A stretch of 7,661 nucleotides of DNA from Gemmatimonadota bacterium (GTDB lineage: Bacteria; Latescibacterota; UBA2968; UBA8231): NCBI GenBank assembly GCA_026706165.1, contig JAPOZF010000313.1, forward strand, positions 1 to 7,661. The letters run 5' to 3'. The notes under the pieces are model-generated. The model searched no databases. It had not been told where the DNA came from and saw only the letters and a program-made list of their open reading frames with translations. The position numbers and the translations under genes were made by a program. This document shows, piece after piece, positions 1 through 6,680 of the stretch (positions are counted from its first letter, which is position 1; the number at the start of each line of letters is the position of its first letter).

Positions 1-10
1 GGATCCCCGG
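1..10. other. BamHI site at the left edge, possible cloning remnant
   Basis: The window opens with GGATCCCCGG. This contains a BamHI site at base 1 and equals the start of the common pUC polylinker read from BamHI toward KpnI; the match ends at base 10. It may be a cloning boundary or a coincidence. Confidence 0.3.
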
Positions 11-34
11 AAAACCAACCGCAAGCCAACGACC

Positions 35-874
35 ATGAGCGCGACTTCAGCGACGGTGAAATCGCCTGCGTATCTCGCCGGCCAGGCCCCGGACGACGGG
101 CTGATCGACAGCTGGGTCGAGCAGTTCGACCGCGACGGCTGCCTCTTCCTGCGCAACGTGCTGCCGCCGGACTGGTGCGCCGAGCTGCGCCGCGACCTCG
201 ACCGCGCCCTCGACGGGCCCGAGACCCCCGGCAACCGGAACCGGAGGAAGAAGCCCGGGTCCAGAATCGAGCTCCATCACCGCATGTTCGAGACCAGCGC
301 CGCCAACCTGCGGCTGTTCGACCTCGAGCCGATCGTCACCTTCGCCGAGCGCCTGGTGGCGGAGACCTGCCACGTCATCCACAACAACAGCTTCCGCACC
401 CCTCCCGGGGGCGGCATCAGCGGCTGGCACCAGGACGACCCTCCCCACTTCGAGGTGATCCGCGGCGAGCCGCCGACCAACGTGCGGCTGCCGGTGCTGC
501 TGTTCACCTGCAACTACTACCTCACCGACGTCGAAAGCGCCGGGAACGGGCCTACCCAGACGGTGCCGGGCTCGCACCTGTTCGGCGCCCCGCCCCCGAA
601 CCCGATCGAGGGCAGCGGCTACGAGGATCGGGTGGTCTCCAACACCGGCCCCGCCGGCAGCGTCATCATGTTCAACAACCAGGTCTGGCACCGGGGAGGG
701 CCGAACCAGAGCAGCCGCACCCGCTACATCACCCAGATCAGCTACGCGCGCCGGGTGATCGGCCACAAGTTCTACCCCTTCATGAACTACCAGATGCCGG
801 AGCACGTGTACGCCGGGGCCGGGGAGCGCCTGCGGCGGCTGCTCGGCTTCCTGCCGCACGGCGCCTACGGATGA
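35..874 (+). CDS. PhyH-family Fe(II)/2-oxoglutarate dioxygenase (first copy)
   Basis: A 279-residue protein that looks like a complete phytanoyl-CoA dioxygenase-family (PhyH) enzyme, cytosolic, with no signal peptide. These enzymes hydroxylate a small molecule using Fe(II), O2 and 2-oxoglutarate. Visible: the family N-terminal pattern of a helix then 'FDRDGCLFLRNVLPP' (about 31-45); the HxD iron-binding pair H132 and D134 in 'GWHQDDPP'; the 'GPTQTVPGSH' turn (172-181); the distal iron ligand H219 in 'VWHRGGPNQSS'; and R230, eleven residues later, the likely 2-oxoglutarate salt-bridge arginine. All catalytic residues are present, so it should be active. The substrate is unknown; PhyH families cover acyl-CoAs, ectoine, phosphonates and many natural products. 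No clear ribosome-binding site precedes the ATG, and the frame is open to the left edge, so a start outside the window is not excluded. It lies 118 bases upstream of the dehydrogenase gene and is probably functionally linked to it. Confidence 0.9.
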   Translation: MSATSATVKSPAYLAGQAPDDGLIDSWVEQFDRDGCLFLRNVLPPDWCAELRRDLDRALDGPETPGNRNRRKKPGSRIELHHRMFETSAANLRLFDLEPIVTFAERLVAETCHVIHNNSFRTPPGGGISGWHQDDPPHFEVIRGEPPTNVRLPVLLFTCNYYLTDVESAGNGPTQTVPGSHLFGAPPPNPIEGSGYEDRVVSNTGPAGSVIMFNNQVWHRGGPNQSSRTRYITQISYARRVIGHKFYPFMNYQMPEHVYAGAGERLRRLLGFLPHGAYG

Positions 875-937
875 CGGCCGTTTCTGCCGGACTGGTGCAG
901 TGGGGGCACCTGGCAGGCAAAGGCGGCCCAGGCGGCC

Positions 938-967
938 TTGCCGGCGGCACGAGGACTTCAATACAAC
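938..967 (+). promoter_or_regulatory. weak candidate promoter before the dehydrogenase gene
   Basis: TTGCCG (938-943) and TACAAC (962-967) lie 18 bases apart, each matching four of six sigma70 consensus positions, in a local AT-rich dip (about 957-975) just upstream of the gene starting at 993. It could let genes two to four be transcribed separately from the first oxygenase. An imperfect GC-rich hairpin (arms 916-924 and 935-942, one bulged base, no T-run) lies just upstream. In GC-rich DNA matches this weak arise by chance, hence the low score. Confidence 0.25.
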
Positions 968-978
968 TCTTCTCGAAC

Positions 979-984
979 AGAGGT
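979..984 (+). promoter_or_regulatory. ribosome-binding site of the Gfo/Idh/MocA gene
   Basis: AGAGGT lies eight bases before the ATG at 993, a good Shine-Dalgarno match with normal spacing. It supports that start, which also places the Rossmann glycine motif at the expected distance from the N terminus. Confidence 0.6.
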
Positions 985-992
985 AACTGCGG

Positions 993-2042
993 ATGACGAA
1001 GCTGCGGATGGGGGTGGTCGGCATGGGCATGGGCAAGGGCCACGCCCTCGGCTTCCAGGCCCACCCCGGCGCCGAGCTGGCGGCGCTGTGCGACATCGAC
1101 GAAGAAAAGCTGCGCCTGGTGGGGGATGAGTTGGGGGTGGACGAGCGCTACACCGATGCCGCCGACATGTTCGCCAATGCCGGGCTCGACGCGGTCGGCA
1201 TCGCCGTGCCGAACAAGCTCCACGCGCCGCTGACGATTGCCGCCCTCGAGCAGGGGCTCCACGTCCTGTGCGAGAAGCCGATGGCGATGTCGGTGGCGGA
1301 GGCGGAGAGCATGAACGAGGCGGCGGCCAGGGCCGGGCGCAACCTGATGATCGACTTCTCCCACCGCTTCACCGAATCGGCCGTCGCGCTGAAACGGCAG
1401 GTGGAAGCCGGCGCCGTCGGCGACATCTACTACGGGCGCACCACCTGGCACCGGCGCCGCGGGGTTCCCGGTTTCGGGGGCTGGTTCGGGATCGAGGAGC
1501 TGTCGGGGGGCGGACCCCTGGTCGACCTCGGGGTCCACATGATCGACCTCGCCATGTGGTTCATGGGCTACCCCGAGCCGGTGGCGGTTTCGGGATCGAT
1601 CTACAGCGAGATCGCCCCTGTCCTCGCCGCCCGGGAGGGGAAGCAGTTCGACGTCGAGGACCTCGCCTGCGGCCTGGTGAAGTTCGCCGGCGGGGCCACC
1701 CTGATCGTCGAGTCGAGCTGGGCCGTCAACCTGCAGCCGCCCGAGACGATCGCCGTCAACCTGTGCGGCGACAAGGGCGGCCTTTCGTACCGGCACGGTT
1801 CCGGCGGCTGGTTTGCGGAGATCTACAGCGACGAGGGAGGAGACCTCTACACCAAGAAGCTCGACCGCAGAACCGGTCCGGCCCCGTCCGCGTACAGCGA
1901 CTTCGTCGACAGCATCCTCGAGAACCGGCCGCCGCTGGCCACCGGGGACCACGGGCTCAAGGCGATGAAGATCATCGAGGGGATCTACAGCAGCGCCCGC
2001 ACCGGCAGGGAGGTCCGCTACCCGGAAGGGGGAACGGCATGA
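993..2042 (+). CDS. Gfo/Idh/MocA-family NAD(P)-dependent oxidoreductase
   Basis: A 349-residue cytosolic dehydrogenase of normal length for the family. The N-terminal Rossmann domain (about 1-125) starts with the dinucleotide-binding glycines G10, G12 and G14, has an acidic residue after the second strand ('CDIDEEK', 33-39) typical of NAD(H) preference, and carries the family EKP motif at 94-96 (catalytic K95). The C-terminal alpha/beta domain contains 'GGGPLVDLGVHMIDLAMW' (172-189), where D178 and H182 match the catalytic Asp and His of inositol dehydrogenase-type enzymes. The family oxidises or reduces sugars, inositols and other polyols, or acts in more complex sugar chemistry; the substrate cannot be read here. 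Its TGA stop overlaps the next gene's ATG (ATGA), implying translational coupling with the second PhyH oxygenase. The family name refers to rhizopine MocA and is unrelated to the molybdenum-cofactor MocA encoded further right. Confidence 0.93.
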   Translation: MTKLRMGVVGMGMGKGHALGFQAHPGAELAALCDIDEEKLRLVGDELGVDERYTDAADMFANAGLDAVGIAVPNKLHAPLTIAALEQGLHVLCEKPMAMSVAEAESMNEAAARAGRNLMIDFSHRFTESAVALKRQVEAGAVGDIYYGRTTWHRRRGVPGFGGWFGIEELSGGGPLVDLGVHMIDLAMWFMGYPEPVAVSGSIYSEIAPVLAAREGKQFDVEDLACGLVKFAGGATLIVESSWAVNLQPPETIAVNLCGDKGGLSYRHGSGGWFAEIYSDEGGDLYTKKLDRRTGPAPSAYSDFVDSILENRPPLATGDHGLKAMKIIEGIYSSARTGREVRYPEGGTA

Positions 2043-2926
2043 CCGCTGAAGAGATCCTGCAGCTGACTCCGCAAGCCCGCTCCTGGCTGAGGGGGGAGGC
2101 CGAGTCGCGGGGGCAGTCCGCCGCCGAAGTGCTCGGCAGCCTGGTCGAGGAGCGAGCCGCTTCCGCTCCCGCGTCACCCCTTTCCCCGGACCAGCTGGAG
2201 CAGTACCGCCGCGACGGGTACCTCCTCGTTTCCGGGCTGATCCCCGACGGCGCGGCGGCGCGCGCCGAGGAGGCGATGTGGCGCTGCATCGGCTGCGACC
2301 CGGAGAACCCGCCCTCCTCCTGGGAGGACGTCCCCGGAGACCTGCGGCTCTACAACGACCCCGACCTCAAGAACTGCTTCACCCCCGACGTCCTCGCCGC
2401 GGCGGCCCAGATAACCGGGGACGACCTGTCGACGTTCAGCAAGTCGGACACCCACCCCAAGACCTGGCACACCGCCACCTACCTCGAGGCGGAAGCCGCC
2501 GGGGAGGACCTGAGCCGCTTCTACCGCTGGGACTGCGCCTACGCGATCAACATCATGCCCGGTAAGGGGGACGGGGGGGACCACCCGCACATCGATCACT
2601 CGATGGGCGACCACCACCACCGCACCTTCCCGCCGGTGTTCCGGCTCGGGACCCTGATCTTCCTCAACGACGTCGCCCCGAACGGAGGGGGCACGCGGGT
2701 GTGGCCGGGGTCCCACCGCGTTTTCGAGGAGCTGGCGCGCCGGTCGCCCCGGCGCTACGAGTGGAGGTCGGCGTTCATGGAGGACATGGCCGGGATCGAC
2801 CCGGGAAAGCCGCTGAGCCTGACGATCTCGCGGGGAGACGTCCTCTTCCTGCATCACCTTCTCGCCCACGCCGGCAGCTTCAACGCCGGCGACCGCCCGC
2901 GCTTCGCCCTCAACATGAAATGGTAG
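2039..2926 (+). CDS. PhyH-family Fe(II)/2-oxoglutarate dioxygenase (second copy) with N-terminal helical extension
   Basis: A 295-residue protein. The PhyH domain begins near residue 48 ('LSPDQLEQYRRDGYLLV') and is complete: H184 and D186 form the HxD iron pair in 'HPHIDHS', 'GGGTRVWPGSH' (216-226) is the conserved turn, H277 in 'LLAHAGSFN' is the distal ligand and R288 the probable 2-oxoglutarate arginine. A histidine-rich stretch (H182-H194) surrounds the HxD motif. Residues 1-45 are extra: 'LTPQARSWLRGEAESRGQSA' (9-28) resembles the helix-turn-helix part of ribbon-helix-helix/antitoxin proteins. The chosen ATG overlaps the upstream stop by four bases and has a purine-rich ribosome-binding site (about 2024-2032). 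The frame is open further upstream, but that would overlap the dehydrogenase gene, so I reject the longer form. It is clearly diverged from the first oxygenase, so a distinct substrate or step is likely; that is inference. Confidence 0.9.
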   Translation: MTAEEILQLTPQARSWLRGEAESRGQSAAEVLGSLVEERAASAPASPLSPDQLEQYRRDGYLLVSGLIPDGAAARAEEAMWRCIGCDPENPPSSWEDVPGDLRLYNDPDLKNCFTPDVLAAAAQITGDDLSTFSKSDTHPKTWHTATYLEAEAAGEDLSRFYRWDCAYAINIMPGKGDGGDHPHIDHSMGDHHHRTFPPVFRLGTLIFLNDVAPNGGGTRVWPGSHRVFEELARRSPRRYEWRSAFMEDMAGIDPGKPLSLTISRGDVLFLHHLLAHAGSFNAGDRPRFALNMKW

Positions 2927-2930
2927 ACCC

Positions 2931-3980
2931 ATGCCCGTAATCCAGCACCAGCCCCTCCGCAAGCTCGCCTTCGAAGTCTTCCGCGCCGCCGGCCTTTCCG
3001 GGGAGGACGCCGGCATCGTCAGCGAGCACCTCGTCGACAGCAACCTCGCCGGCCACGACTCGCACGGCGTCTGGTGCCTGCCGCGCTACGTCCCCGGCAT
3101 GCGGGAGAACTACGTGACCTGGGAGGAGCGCGAGGTCCTGCGCGAGACCCCCTGCCTGGCGGTCATCGACTGCAAGGGGGGCAACGGCATCGTGGCGACG
3201 ACGCGGGCCCTCGACATCGCCGTGGAGAAAGCCCGGGGGACGACCTTCGGTTTCGTCGGCCTGCGCAACACCACCCATATCGGCCGCCTCGGGGACTACA
3301 CGCCGCGGATCGCCGGACAGGGCATGTTCGGGCTGGTCTGGCTCAACGGCGGCGGCCTCTTCATGACCCCCAACGGCAGCGCCGACCGGCGCCTCTGCCC
3401 GGAGCCGATCTCCTTCGGCGCCCCGCGCCGGAACGGGCCCCCGTTCATGCTCGACGTGACCATGACGACGGTGGCCGGCGGCAAGATCGAGCAGAAGATC
3501 GTGCGCGGCGACCCGATGCCCGACAACTGGGTGATCGACCGGACCGGAAGCTCGGTCAGCGATGCCATGCAGTACCGCGAACGCCCGGAGGAGACCGGGG
3601 TGCCTCCGGTGGGGTGGCCGCAGTTCGGCCACAAGGGAGCCGGCCTGGCGATGATGATCGAGATGCTGGTCGGCCCGCTTTCCCACGCCGGCTGCACCAA
3701 GGGGCCGGGCAAGGGAGGCCAGGGGGTGATGGTGCTGGCGATCGAAATCGAGGCCTTCACCGACCTCGACACCTACAAGGACGAGGTGGAGGGACTGCGG
3801 GACTGGGTCTGCTCGGCGCGGCCCCTGCCCGGCTTCGAGCGGGTCTACGCCCCCGGGGAGATCGAGGAGGAGTTCCGGCAGAAGCGGCTGCGCGACGGTA
3901 TCGAGGTGCCGGAGCCGACTTGGGAGCAGATCGTCGCTACGGCCGCGGAGCTCGGCGTCGAGGTGCCGGCCGTCGGCTGA
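2931..3980 (+). CDS. Ldh2-type malate/lactate/ureidoglycolate dehydrogenase family oxidoreductase
   Basis: A 349-residue protein of the type-2 malate/L-lactate dehydrogenase family, NAD(P)-dependent enzymes that interconvert 2-hydroxyacids and 2-oxoacids (malate, lactate, sulfolactate, ureidoglycolate and related compounds). They are not related to classical Rossmann malate dehydrogenases. Visible family marks: 'DSHGV' (43-47), 'NTTHIGRLGDY' (113-123) with the likely catalytic H116, 'MFGLVWLNGGG' (132-142), the 'TVAGGKIEQK' segment in the cofactor-binding region, and 'GHKGAGLAMMIEML' before the C-terminal domain. Length is normal. The gene begins four bases after the second oxygenase's stop and has no evident ribosome-binding site, so translation probably depends on coupling. 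It ends the + strand cluster and faces the exonuclease gene tail to tail. The substrate is unknown; its place suggests oxidation of a hydroxyacid produced by the upstream enzymes. Confidence 0.9.
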   Translation: MPVIQHQPLRKLAFEVFRAAGLSGEDAGIVSEHLVDSNLAGHDSHGVWCLPRYVPGMRENYVTWEEREVLRETPCLAVIDCKGGNGIVATTRALDIAVEKARGTTFGFVGLRNTTHIGRLGDYTPRIAGQGMFGLVWLNGGGLFMTPNGSADRRLCPEPISFGAPRRNGPPFMLDVTMTTVAGGKIEQKIVRGDPMPDNWVIDRTGSSVSDAMQYRERPEETGVPPVGWPQFGHKGAGLAMMIEMLVGPLSHAGCTKGPGKGGQGVMVLAIEIEAFTDLDTYKDEVEGLRDWVCSARPLPGFERVYAPGEIEEEFRQKRLRDGIEVPEPTWEQIVATAAELGVEVPAVG

Positions 3981-3992
3981 TCCCTCCGCAAC

Positions 3993-4021
3993 CGGCGGTT
4001 CCTGCGATTCGGCAACCGCCG
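3993..4021. terminator. candidate hairpin between convergent genes
   Basis: CGGCGGTT (3993-4000) and AACCGCCG (4014-4021) form a perfect 8-base inverted repeat with a 13-base loop, in the 52-base gap between two convergent genes. Position favours a shared bidirectional terminator, but there is no good T-run on either side, so factor-independent termination is uncertain. Confidence 0.35.
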
Positions 4022-4032
4022 CCGGCTTCTCA

Positions 4033-4893
4033 TCACCCCTTCCGAAACAACGGAGGCCGCTCCCTCAGGGCGGGATCGGCGAGCGCCTCGGCCAGCTCGT
4101 CGACTTTGCGGCGGTCCGCCCCCCGCCAGCGCAGGTCGTCGAGACTTTCCCCCAGCGGCACGTCGATGCTCTTGATCGACCGGTCGCGGTAGTCCAGGGC
4201 CTCGGCGCGTCTGGCGGCAAACGTCTGCGCCAGCTTCTGCCTGCCGCGCACCTCCAGGCTCTCCCATGCCGCCGGGTCATCCGGGAAATCCTCCAGGCGT
4301 CCGAACCGGCTGATGGCCGCGGCCGCCGATTTCCGGCCGAACCCCGGAATCCCGGGTATCCCGTCGGACGGGTCCCCCACCAGGCTCAGGTATTCCGGGA
4401 TGCGCTCGGGACCTACCCCGAACCTCGCCACCACCCCCGCCTCGTCGGTCCGTTCCCGCTTGATCCGGTTCAGCAGGATCACCCTTTCGCCGCGTACGCA
4501 CTGGGCGAAGTCGTTGTCCGAGGAGCAGATCACGATCTCGTCGAGGAGCGGATCGGCACCGAACCGGTGGGCGGCCGTCGCTATGGCGTCGTCCGCCTGG
4601 TACTGCGACATCTGCCAGAGGGCGATCCCGAGGGCGCGCGCCGTTTCGAGGGCCGCATCGTACTGGCCCTGGATGAGGACGGTGTCGCTCTCCTCGCGCG
4701 CCACCAGCAGGCCGACGTCGTCGAAGGCAATCGCCGCGTGGGTCGCCTCAGGATCCCGCAGCAGTGCCGCCAGGGAGCGGAAGAGGGTCCGCACGGCAGC
4801 GACCTCTTCCCCGGAGTCGAGCTGCGCCTTCGGGGCGCCGTAGTAACAGCGGAACAGCTCGAAGCTTCCGTCGATCAGGAACAGGGCGGCCAT
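4033..4893 (-). CDS. stand-alone 5'-3' exonuclease, FEN/Pol I N-terminal family
   Basis: A 286-residue protein matching the 5' nuclease domain of DNA polymerase I, without any polymerase domain. Acidic metal-binding positions are recognisable: D8 ('LIDGS'), D58 ('IAFDD'), D101/D102 ('QADDAIAT'), D126/D128 ('CSSDNDFAQ') and D174/D177 ('LVGDPSDGIPG'), followed by the helix-hairpin-helix 'GIPGFGRKSAAAAI' (181-194), which binds the DNA backbone. Related enzymes remove flaps or RNA primers. Two oddities: the usual glutamate of the E-A-D-D motif is Q99, and the segment after D58 lacks the expected F-R...Y-K...R helical-arch pattern. It may therefore have altered activity, or bind DNA without normal cutting. 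The ATG at 4893 puts the first metal ligand at residue 8, as in the family; longer in-frame versions run into the preceding gene. No clear ribosome-binding site. It is the last of three co-directional - strand genes, 47 bases after the cytidylyltransferase gene. Confidence 0.88.
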   Translation of the reverse strand: MAALFLIDGSFELFRCYYGAPKAQLDSGEEVAAVRTLFRSLAALLRDPEATHAAIAFDDVGLLVAREESDTVLIQGQYDAALETARALGIALWQMSQYQADDAIATAAHRFGADPLLDEIVICSSDNDFAQCVRGERVILLNRIKRERTDEAGVVARFGVGPERIPEYLSLVGDPSDGIPGIPGFGRKSAAAAISRFGRLEDFPDDPAAWESLEVRGRQKLAQTFAARRAEALDYRDRSIKSIDVPLGESLDDLRWRGADRRKVDELAEALADPALRERPPLFRKG

Positions 4894-4940
4894 GAATCGC
4901 GGGCGGGTTTCACTCTCTGATTTTTCAAGCGCTTCCAGTG

Positions 4941-5549
4941 TCAATGGCTGCGTTCCCGGAGGTTCCGGTACTCCTCCGGCGTATCGACGTCCGCAAAAAT
5001 CCCGGGGGCGGAGACCGGCACCTCCACCACGCTTTCGGGGTGTCTGTCGACCACGCTGCGAGCGCCACGGTCGCCCGACAGCGCCAGCAGCTCCTCCCGG
5101 TAGCCGCCGGCGAAGATCACCGGGTGGCCCCTGCGCCCCCCGTGCGCGGGCAGCAGGATGGCCGACCTTCCGCCCCCGGCGAACCTCCGGCACAGCAGGT
5201 CGACGAGGCCGGCGGTGATTCCTGGCATGTCCCCGAGGGCGACGAGGTACCCCGCCGCCGCGGCGTCCGCCGCCTCGATGCCGGTGCGCAGGGAAGCGGC
5301 CATGCCGGCGGCGAAGTCGTCGTTGGCAACTACGCGAACCGGGTACGGCTCCAGCACCGCGGCGACGGTTTCCGCCTCGTGGCCGACCACGACGACGACC
5401 TCATGCAGGGCGGCCCCGGCCAGGGCGTCCACCACAGCTGCAAGGACCGGTTTGTCCCCCCACGGAAGCAGCAGCTTGTTCTCCGCTCCCATGCGGCTCG
5501 AGGCGCCGGCGGCCAGGACCACGGCTGAAACCGGATAGCTGCCGGGCAA
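4941..5549 (-). CDS. mocA: molybdenum cofactor cytidylyltransferase (MocA-type NTP transferase)
   Basis: A 202-residue nucleotidyltransferase of the MobA/MocA family. Visible: the nucleotide-binding 'LAAGASSRMGAENKLLLPWG' (12-31), 'GDMPGI' (107-112) with the metal-binding Asp, 'GRRGHPVIF' (about 138-146), and 'DVDTPEEY' near the C terminus. The RGHP motif and the pairing with XdhC favour MocA (transfer of CMP from CTP to molybdopterin, giving the MCD cofactor of xanthine dehydrogenase/CO dehydrogenase-type enzymes) over MobA (GMP transfer). A related sugar nucleotidyltransferase is less likely. The start is a TTG at 5547-5549 without a clear ribosome-binding site; there is no ATG before the LAAG motif, and a GTG at codon 10 would leave almost nothing before the nucleotide loop. 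It starts 13 bases after the xdhC-like gene stops, so the two are very likely co-transcribed. Confidence 0.87.
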   Translation of the reverse strand: MPGSYPVSAVVLAAGASSRMGAENKLLLPWGDKPVLAAVVDALAGAALHEVVVVVGHEAETVAAVLEPYPVRVVANDDFAAGMAASLRTGIEAADAAAAGYLVALGDMPGITAGLVDLLCRRFAGGGRSAILLPAHGGRRGHPVIFAGGYREELLALSGDRGARSVVDRHPESVVEVPVSAPGIFADVDTPEEYRNLRERSH

Positions 5550-5562
5550 CAGAAACGGATTT

Positions 5563-6636
5563 TCAGCGGCCGGGACCGGCCGCCTGTCTGCGCGCCGTCC
5601 GCGAGCGCTTGACCGCCACGATTTCGGCGAGGATGCTGAGGGCGATCTCCGCCGGGGTCTCGGCGCCGATGTCGAGCCCGATCGGCCCCTTGATGCGGTC
5701 GATCTCGTCGGCGGCGAACCCGGCTTCCTGCAGGCGGGCCCGCCGTTTTTCCTGCGACTTGCGCCCCCCCAGGGCGCCGATGTAGGCCACCGGCGCCTCG
5801 AGGAAACGGTGCAGGGCCTCGTCGTCGATCTTGGGATCGTGGGTGAGAACCGCGCAGTAGCAGTCCTCGTTGAGGTCCCAGCCGTCCAGCAGGTCGCCGG
5901 GCCATTTCGCCAGCAGCTGCGCCGGCTGCACGGGGAACCGCTCCGGCGTTGCGAACACCTCGCGGGGGTCGATTACCACGGTCTCGAAATCGACCAGGGC
6001 CGCGTACTGGACCAGCGGCAGGGTGATGTGTCCGGCGCCGATTACGAGCAGCTGGTCGCGCCGCGGGAACACCTGCGCGAAGACCGCCTCGCCCGCGACC
6101 TCGACGACGCCGCTCTCGCGGCCGGCGTACGCCTCGAGCCCGGCGGCTGCCGCGGCTTCCGTGACCGCGCCCCATGACCCGGCCGCCTCCCCTTCGGGGG
6201 TGACCAGCAGGTGCGGGGAAGCCTCCCCCGGCCCCAGGCGGGTCAGCAGGACCGCCGGCCGGTTTCCCTCCACCCGTTCCCTGAGCTGCTTCCAGACCTC
6301 GGCGCTGCCGTCTCCACCGGCCTGCGGCAGGTGCCGTTCGACCAGCACCGACACCTCGCCCCCGCAGGACAGGCCGACCGACCAGGCGGTCTCGTCGTCG
6401 ACCCCGTAGGTCAGCTTTTTCGGGGCTCCCGTGGCCAGGACCTGCCCCGCCTCCTCGATGACGGCCCCCTCGATGCACCCCCCGCTGACCGAGCCGGCCA
6501 CCTTCATCGCCGCGTCGACGATCATCGCCGAGCCCACCCCCCGGGGTGAGGAGCCCCAGGTCTCGACCACCCGCGCCAGGGCGAACGGCCGCGCGCTCGC
6601 GTCCCACTCGACCACGTCTTTCCAGATATCCCGCAT
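5563..6636 (-). CDS. xdhC: XdhC/CoxI-family molybdenum hydroxylase maturation protein
   Basis: A 357-residue protein with both domains of the family. The N-terminal XdhC/CoxI domain (about 10-100) has 'SVSGGCIEGAV' (49-59) and 'GLSCGGEVSVLVE' (88-100), with conserved C54 and C91. The C-terminal Rossmann-like domain has 'LLVIGAGHITLPL' (196-208), 'VIDPRE' (221-226), 'THDPKIDD' (265-272), 'YIGALGGRKSQEKRRARL' (285-302) and 'GLDIGAETPAEIALSILAEI' (320-339). XdhC proteins bind and protect the molybdenum cofactor, assist its sulfuration and hand it to xanthine dehydrogenase-type enzymes; CoxI/CoxF relatives act in CO dehydrogenase maturation. The ATG at 6634-6636 is preceded by GGGAG (- strand, 6643-6647) at six bases. 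It heads the - strand operon with mocA and the exonuclease gene, and is divergent from coxG-coxS, which encode parts of the likely client enzyme system. Confidence 0.93.
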   Translation of the reverse strand: MRDIWKDVVEWDASARPFALARVVETWGSSPRGVGSAMIVDAAMKVAGSVSGGCIEGAVIEEAGQVLATGAPKKLTYGVDDETAWSVGLSCGGEVSVLVERHLPQAGGDGSAEVWKQLRERVEGNRPAVLLTRLGPGEASPHLLVTPEGEAAGSWGAVTEAAAAAGLEAYAGRESGVVEVAGEAVFAQVFPRRDQLLVIGAGHITLPLVQYAALVDFETVVIDPREVFATPERFPVQPAQLLAKWPGDLLDGWDLNEDCYCAVLTHDPKIDDEALHRFLEAPVAYIGALGGRKSQEKRRARLQEAGFAADEIDRIKGPIGLDIGAETPAEIALSILAEIVAVKRSRTARRQAAGPGR

Positions 6637-6680
6637 CTCCTGCTCCCGCCTTGGGTTATACCATGTTCCGAAGGCCGGGG

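Noticed and set aside
916..942. Imperfect hairpin after the first oxygenase as a terminator
   Set aside because: The stem has a bulge, the loop is GC-rich and there is no T-run, so it is weak evidence in such GC-rich DNA.
1013..1038. Possible G-quadruplex from four G-runs at the start of the Gfo/Idh/MocA gene
   Set aside because: One loop is about ten bases, outside the usual limit, and the runs encode the Rossmann glycine motif.
47..3043. Long open frames on the - strand opposite the left cluster (for example 47-1096, 780-2177, 2174-3043)
   Set aside because: They mirror GC-rich + strand genes with clear family motifs. Their translations are low-complexity, rich in Arg, Gly, Ala, Val and Pro, with no recognisable domain.
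4939..4944. Perfect TTGACA on the - strand at the end of mocA, as a promoter for the exonuclease gene
   Set aside because: No acceptable -10 hexamer occurs at 15-19 bases spacing; the nearest AT-rich hexamer is too close.
5330..6607. 425-codon open frame on the - strand overlapping xdhC and mocA
   Set aside because: It is an alternative frame of xdhC with Arg/Gly-rich composition, whereas the xdhC frame shows complete family motifs and a ribosome-binding site.
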